64,000 nucleotides of DNA from Henricia sp. BOLD:AAB3569 (taxonomy: Eukaryota > Echinodermata > Asteroidea > Spinulosida > Echinasteridae): NCBI GenBank assembly GCA_037783545.1, contig JBBELK010000329.1:1998501-2062500 (forward strand), in the 5' to 3' direction. The notes below the pieces were generated by a model, which worked only from the letters and a program-made list of their open reading frames with translations, was not told the DNA's origin and searched no databases. Both the position numbers and the translations under genes were made by a program. This document shows positions 62,651 through 64,000 of the stretch, piece after piece (within the stretch, counting starts at the first letter, position 1; every line of letters starts with the position of its first letter).

Positions 62651-63289
62651 ATGATTCCTTAACTATGTATGAATGGCAGTTTTTTTTCCTGCCCAGCTCT
62701 GCATTGTGTTAACTAAACCTACTTGCCATATTTGCTTAATCTACTTACCTTAACTCGTTTTGCTGCTTTGTTTGTTGAACTCACACACAGCTCAACTTGG
62801 TAAATATTTCCCCGGTGTAAACAGAAACAAACTATAGTACCTGACACAACGTGTCACCGTATATAGGCGTTGTAATAACCCCACACGCCTTATGCAAATA
62901 CGGTCACCGGGAAACATCCAAGGAGTTTTGCTTGAAGTTATCACATTGACAACCAACTAAAGCTGACGTACGTGTATAGGTCTACTTGACGGTACTACTC
63001 CGAAAGGTTACTGCAGGTGTACGTTAAAACCAGTGAACTGTTTAATAGCAATGGACATTTTAGATTACCAGCGAATGTTTAGATCCAATTACCCTGGCAA
63101 CTGACGTCACACTTTAAATTAGTATAATCTATAAGAAGAGCTCTTTTGCCGTACTTTTCCTTTTTTTTTTCTTTTAAATTTTGCAATCCTTCTCTTCGAA
63201 TCTAGATCATGCATGCCGCGTTGCATGATGAACGTAGAGCCGGACAATTATTGGGCAGTCATGCACATTTTAGTCCGGCCATGGTCGTC
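62651..63289. other. Intergenic DNA, nothing recognised
   Basis: AT-rich sequence after the LINE. ACCCTGGCAACTGACGTCACAC near 63090 resembles the repeat at 51230 and 63665. Confidence 0.35.
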
Positions 63290-63420
63290 ACCTTCATTCA
63301 TATGCAGCACGATATGTGGCAAACGGACTACCACCATTGTTCCCCTATTGTGTCTCAAACATCCAAGGAATTTCCAAGGAATTCGTTTCAGTTTTTAGGG
63401 GGGATTGGTGCGTTAACAAA
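63290..63420. repeat. Fragment of the 45.2-kb foldback repeat, inverted
   Basis: GCAGCACGATATGTGGCAAA and CATTGTTCCCCTATTGTGTC match the complement of 45430-45510. Overlapping short ORFs are therefore repeat-derived. Confidence 0.65.
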
Positions 63421-63664
63421 AGGGAAGAGTGTGTTGAGGTATATCTGCTACGTGCTGCGGCACGTACCGAGACGAGAAAACAATCAAAAACCATGACCCT
63501 GTTTTTTTGAAATTGCAGTCCCTGTGTTATCTAAATTGGTTCCCGAACTGAAACCTACTGTCTGTACTGAAAATATTCACAAAAGGTTCAAATGTAGAAA
63601 TATAAAAGCGATATGGACGTCATCCAACGTGCACAACATACACGGCACCTTGCTGCGACAATAG

Positions 63665-63772
63665 ACTGTCGAAGTGAATACGTCATCTTTTGTTGGTTGC
63701 CTAGGCAATTGGCTCTAAAATAGAGCCAATTGCCATGGCAACTACGTCACACTTCGGCTGTCTATAGTTCTC
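63665..63772. repeat. Palindromic repeat (AGTGAATACGTCATC)
   Basis: Arms ATAGACTGTCGAAGTG and CACTTCGGCTGTCTAT enclose CAATTGGCTCTAAAATAGAGCCAATTG. A longer version of the unit is at 51230-51390. Confidence 0.75.
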
Positions 63773-63841
63773 ACAGACGAAAAGTACACTTCAAAAGAGT
63801 CGTTGCCGTATCTGCACAAAATTCGCGCCGCAAAAAATAAT

Positions 63842-63978
63842 ACTAGACAACTCGTACCCGCCCGGGACAACTCGAACCCGGGACAATTCGAACCCGGGAC
63901 AACTCGACCCCTGGACAACTCGTACCCGAGACAACTCGTACCCGAGACAACTCGTACCCGGGACAACTCGTACCCCTT
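63842..63978. repeat. 16-bp minisatellite (GACAACTCGTACCCGG)
   Basis: About eight to nine copies, with CGTACCC/CGAACCC variants. It nearly reaches the window end. Confidence 0.9.
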
Positions 63979-64000
63979 TTGTTGTTATAATTTTGGTAAC

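Overview
This is animal nuclear DNA: genes are split by GT-AG introns, intergenic and intronic DNA is AT-rich, and transposons, tRNA-derived SINEs and foldback elements are very dense. Protein divergence and repeat style suggest a marine invertebrate, most likely a non-vertebrate deuterostome such as an echinoderm or hemichordate. That placement is an inference and I cannot name the species.

There are two host genes, arranged tail to tail. On the + strand (3549-14721) lies a complete 12-exon FZR1/Cdh1 gene, the APC/C co-activator. All intron phases agree, giving 490 residues with the C-box, a WD40 propeller and the C-terminal Ile-Arg. On the - strand (59186 down to 26628) I assembled a complete 17-exon gene from short exons. 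It encodes a 730-residue secreted protein: signal peptide, an N-terminal module whose mature first residue would be His, two EGF-like modules, two DOMON domains (the first split by a basic/acidic linker) and a hydrophobic tail that looks like a GPI signal. I know no named gene with this architecture; it is the best candidate for something undescribed.

Most of the rest is mobile DNA. At about 17.9-24.03 kb sits a two-ORF non-LTR retrotransposon (zinc-knuckle ORF1; endonuclease-RT-RNase H ORF2) that looks intact and carries covarying hairpins in its 3' UTR. At 32847-41691 a very young Ty3/gypsy LTR element is nested inside an older TTAA-flanked repeat and lies within an intron of the DOMON gene. 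At about 59.98-62.65 kb is a 5'-truncated, frameshifted CR1/L2/jockey-like LINE. Smaller elements include three foldback elements with 9-10 bp target duplications, a group of families with TTAAAGG ends, a mariner-like MITE, hAT-like elements, several SINE families and a 78-bp tandem array of SINE heads. One MITE sits exactly in an FZR1 splice donor. Minisatellites lie at 11.1, 44.7, 56.0 and 63.8 kb.

By region: 1-3.2 kb foldback-rich DNA upstream of FZR1; 3.2-14.7 kb FZR1; 14.7-24 kb intergenic DNA with the intact LINE; 24-26.6 kb intergenic; 26.6-59.2 kb the DOMON gene with insertion-filled introns; 59.2-64 kb its upstream side, with the second LINE and repeats.
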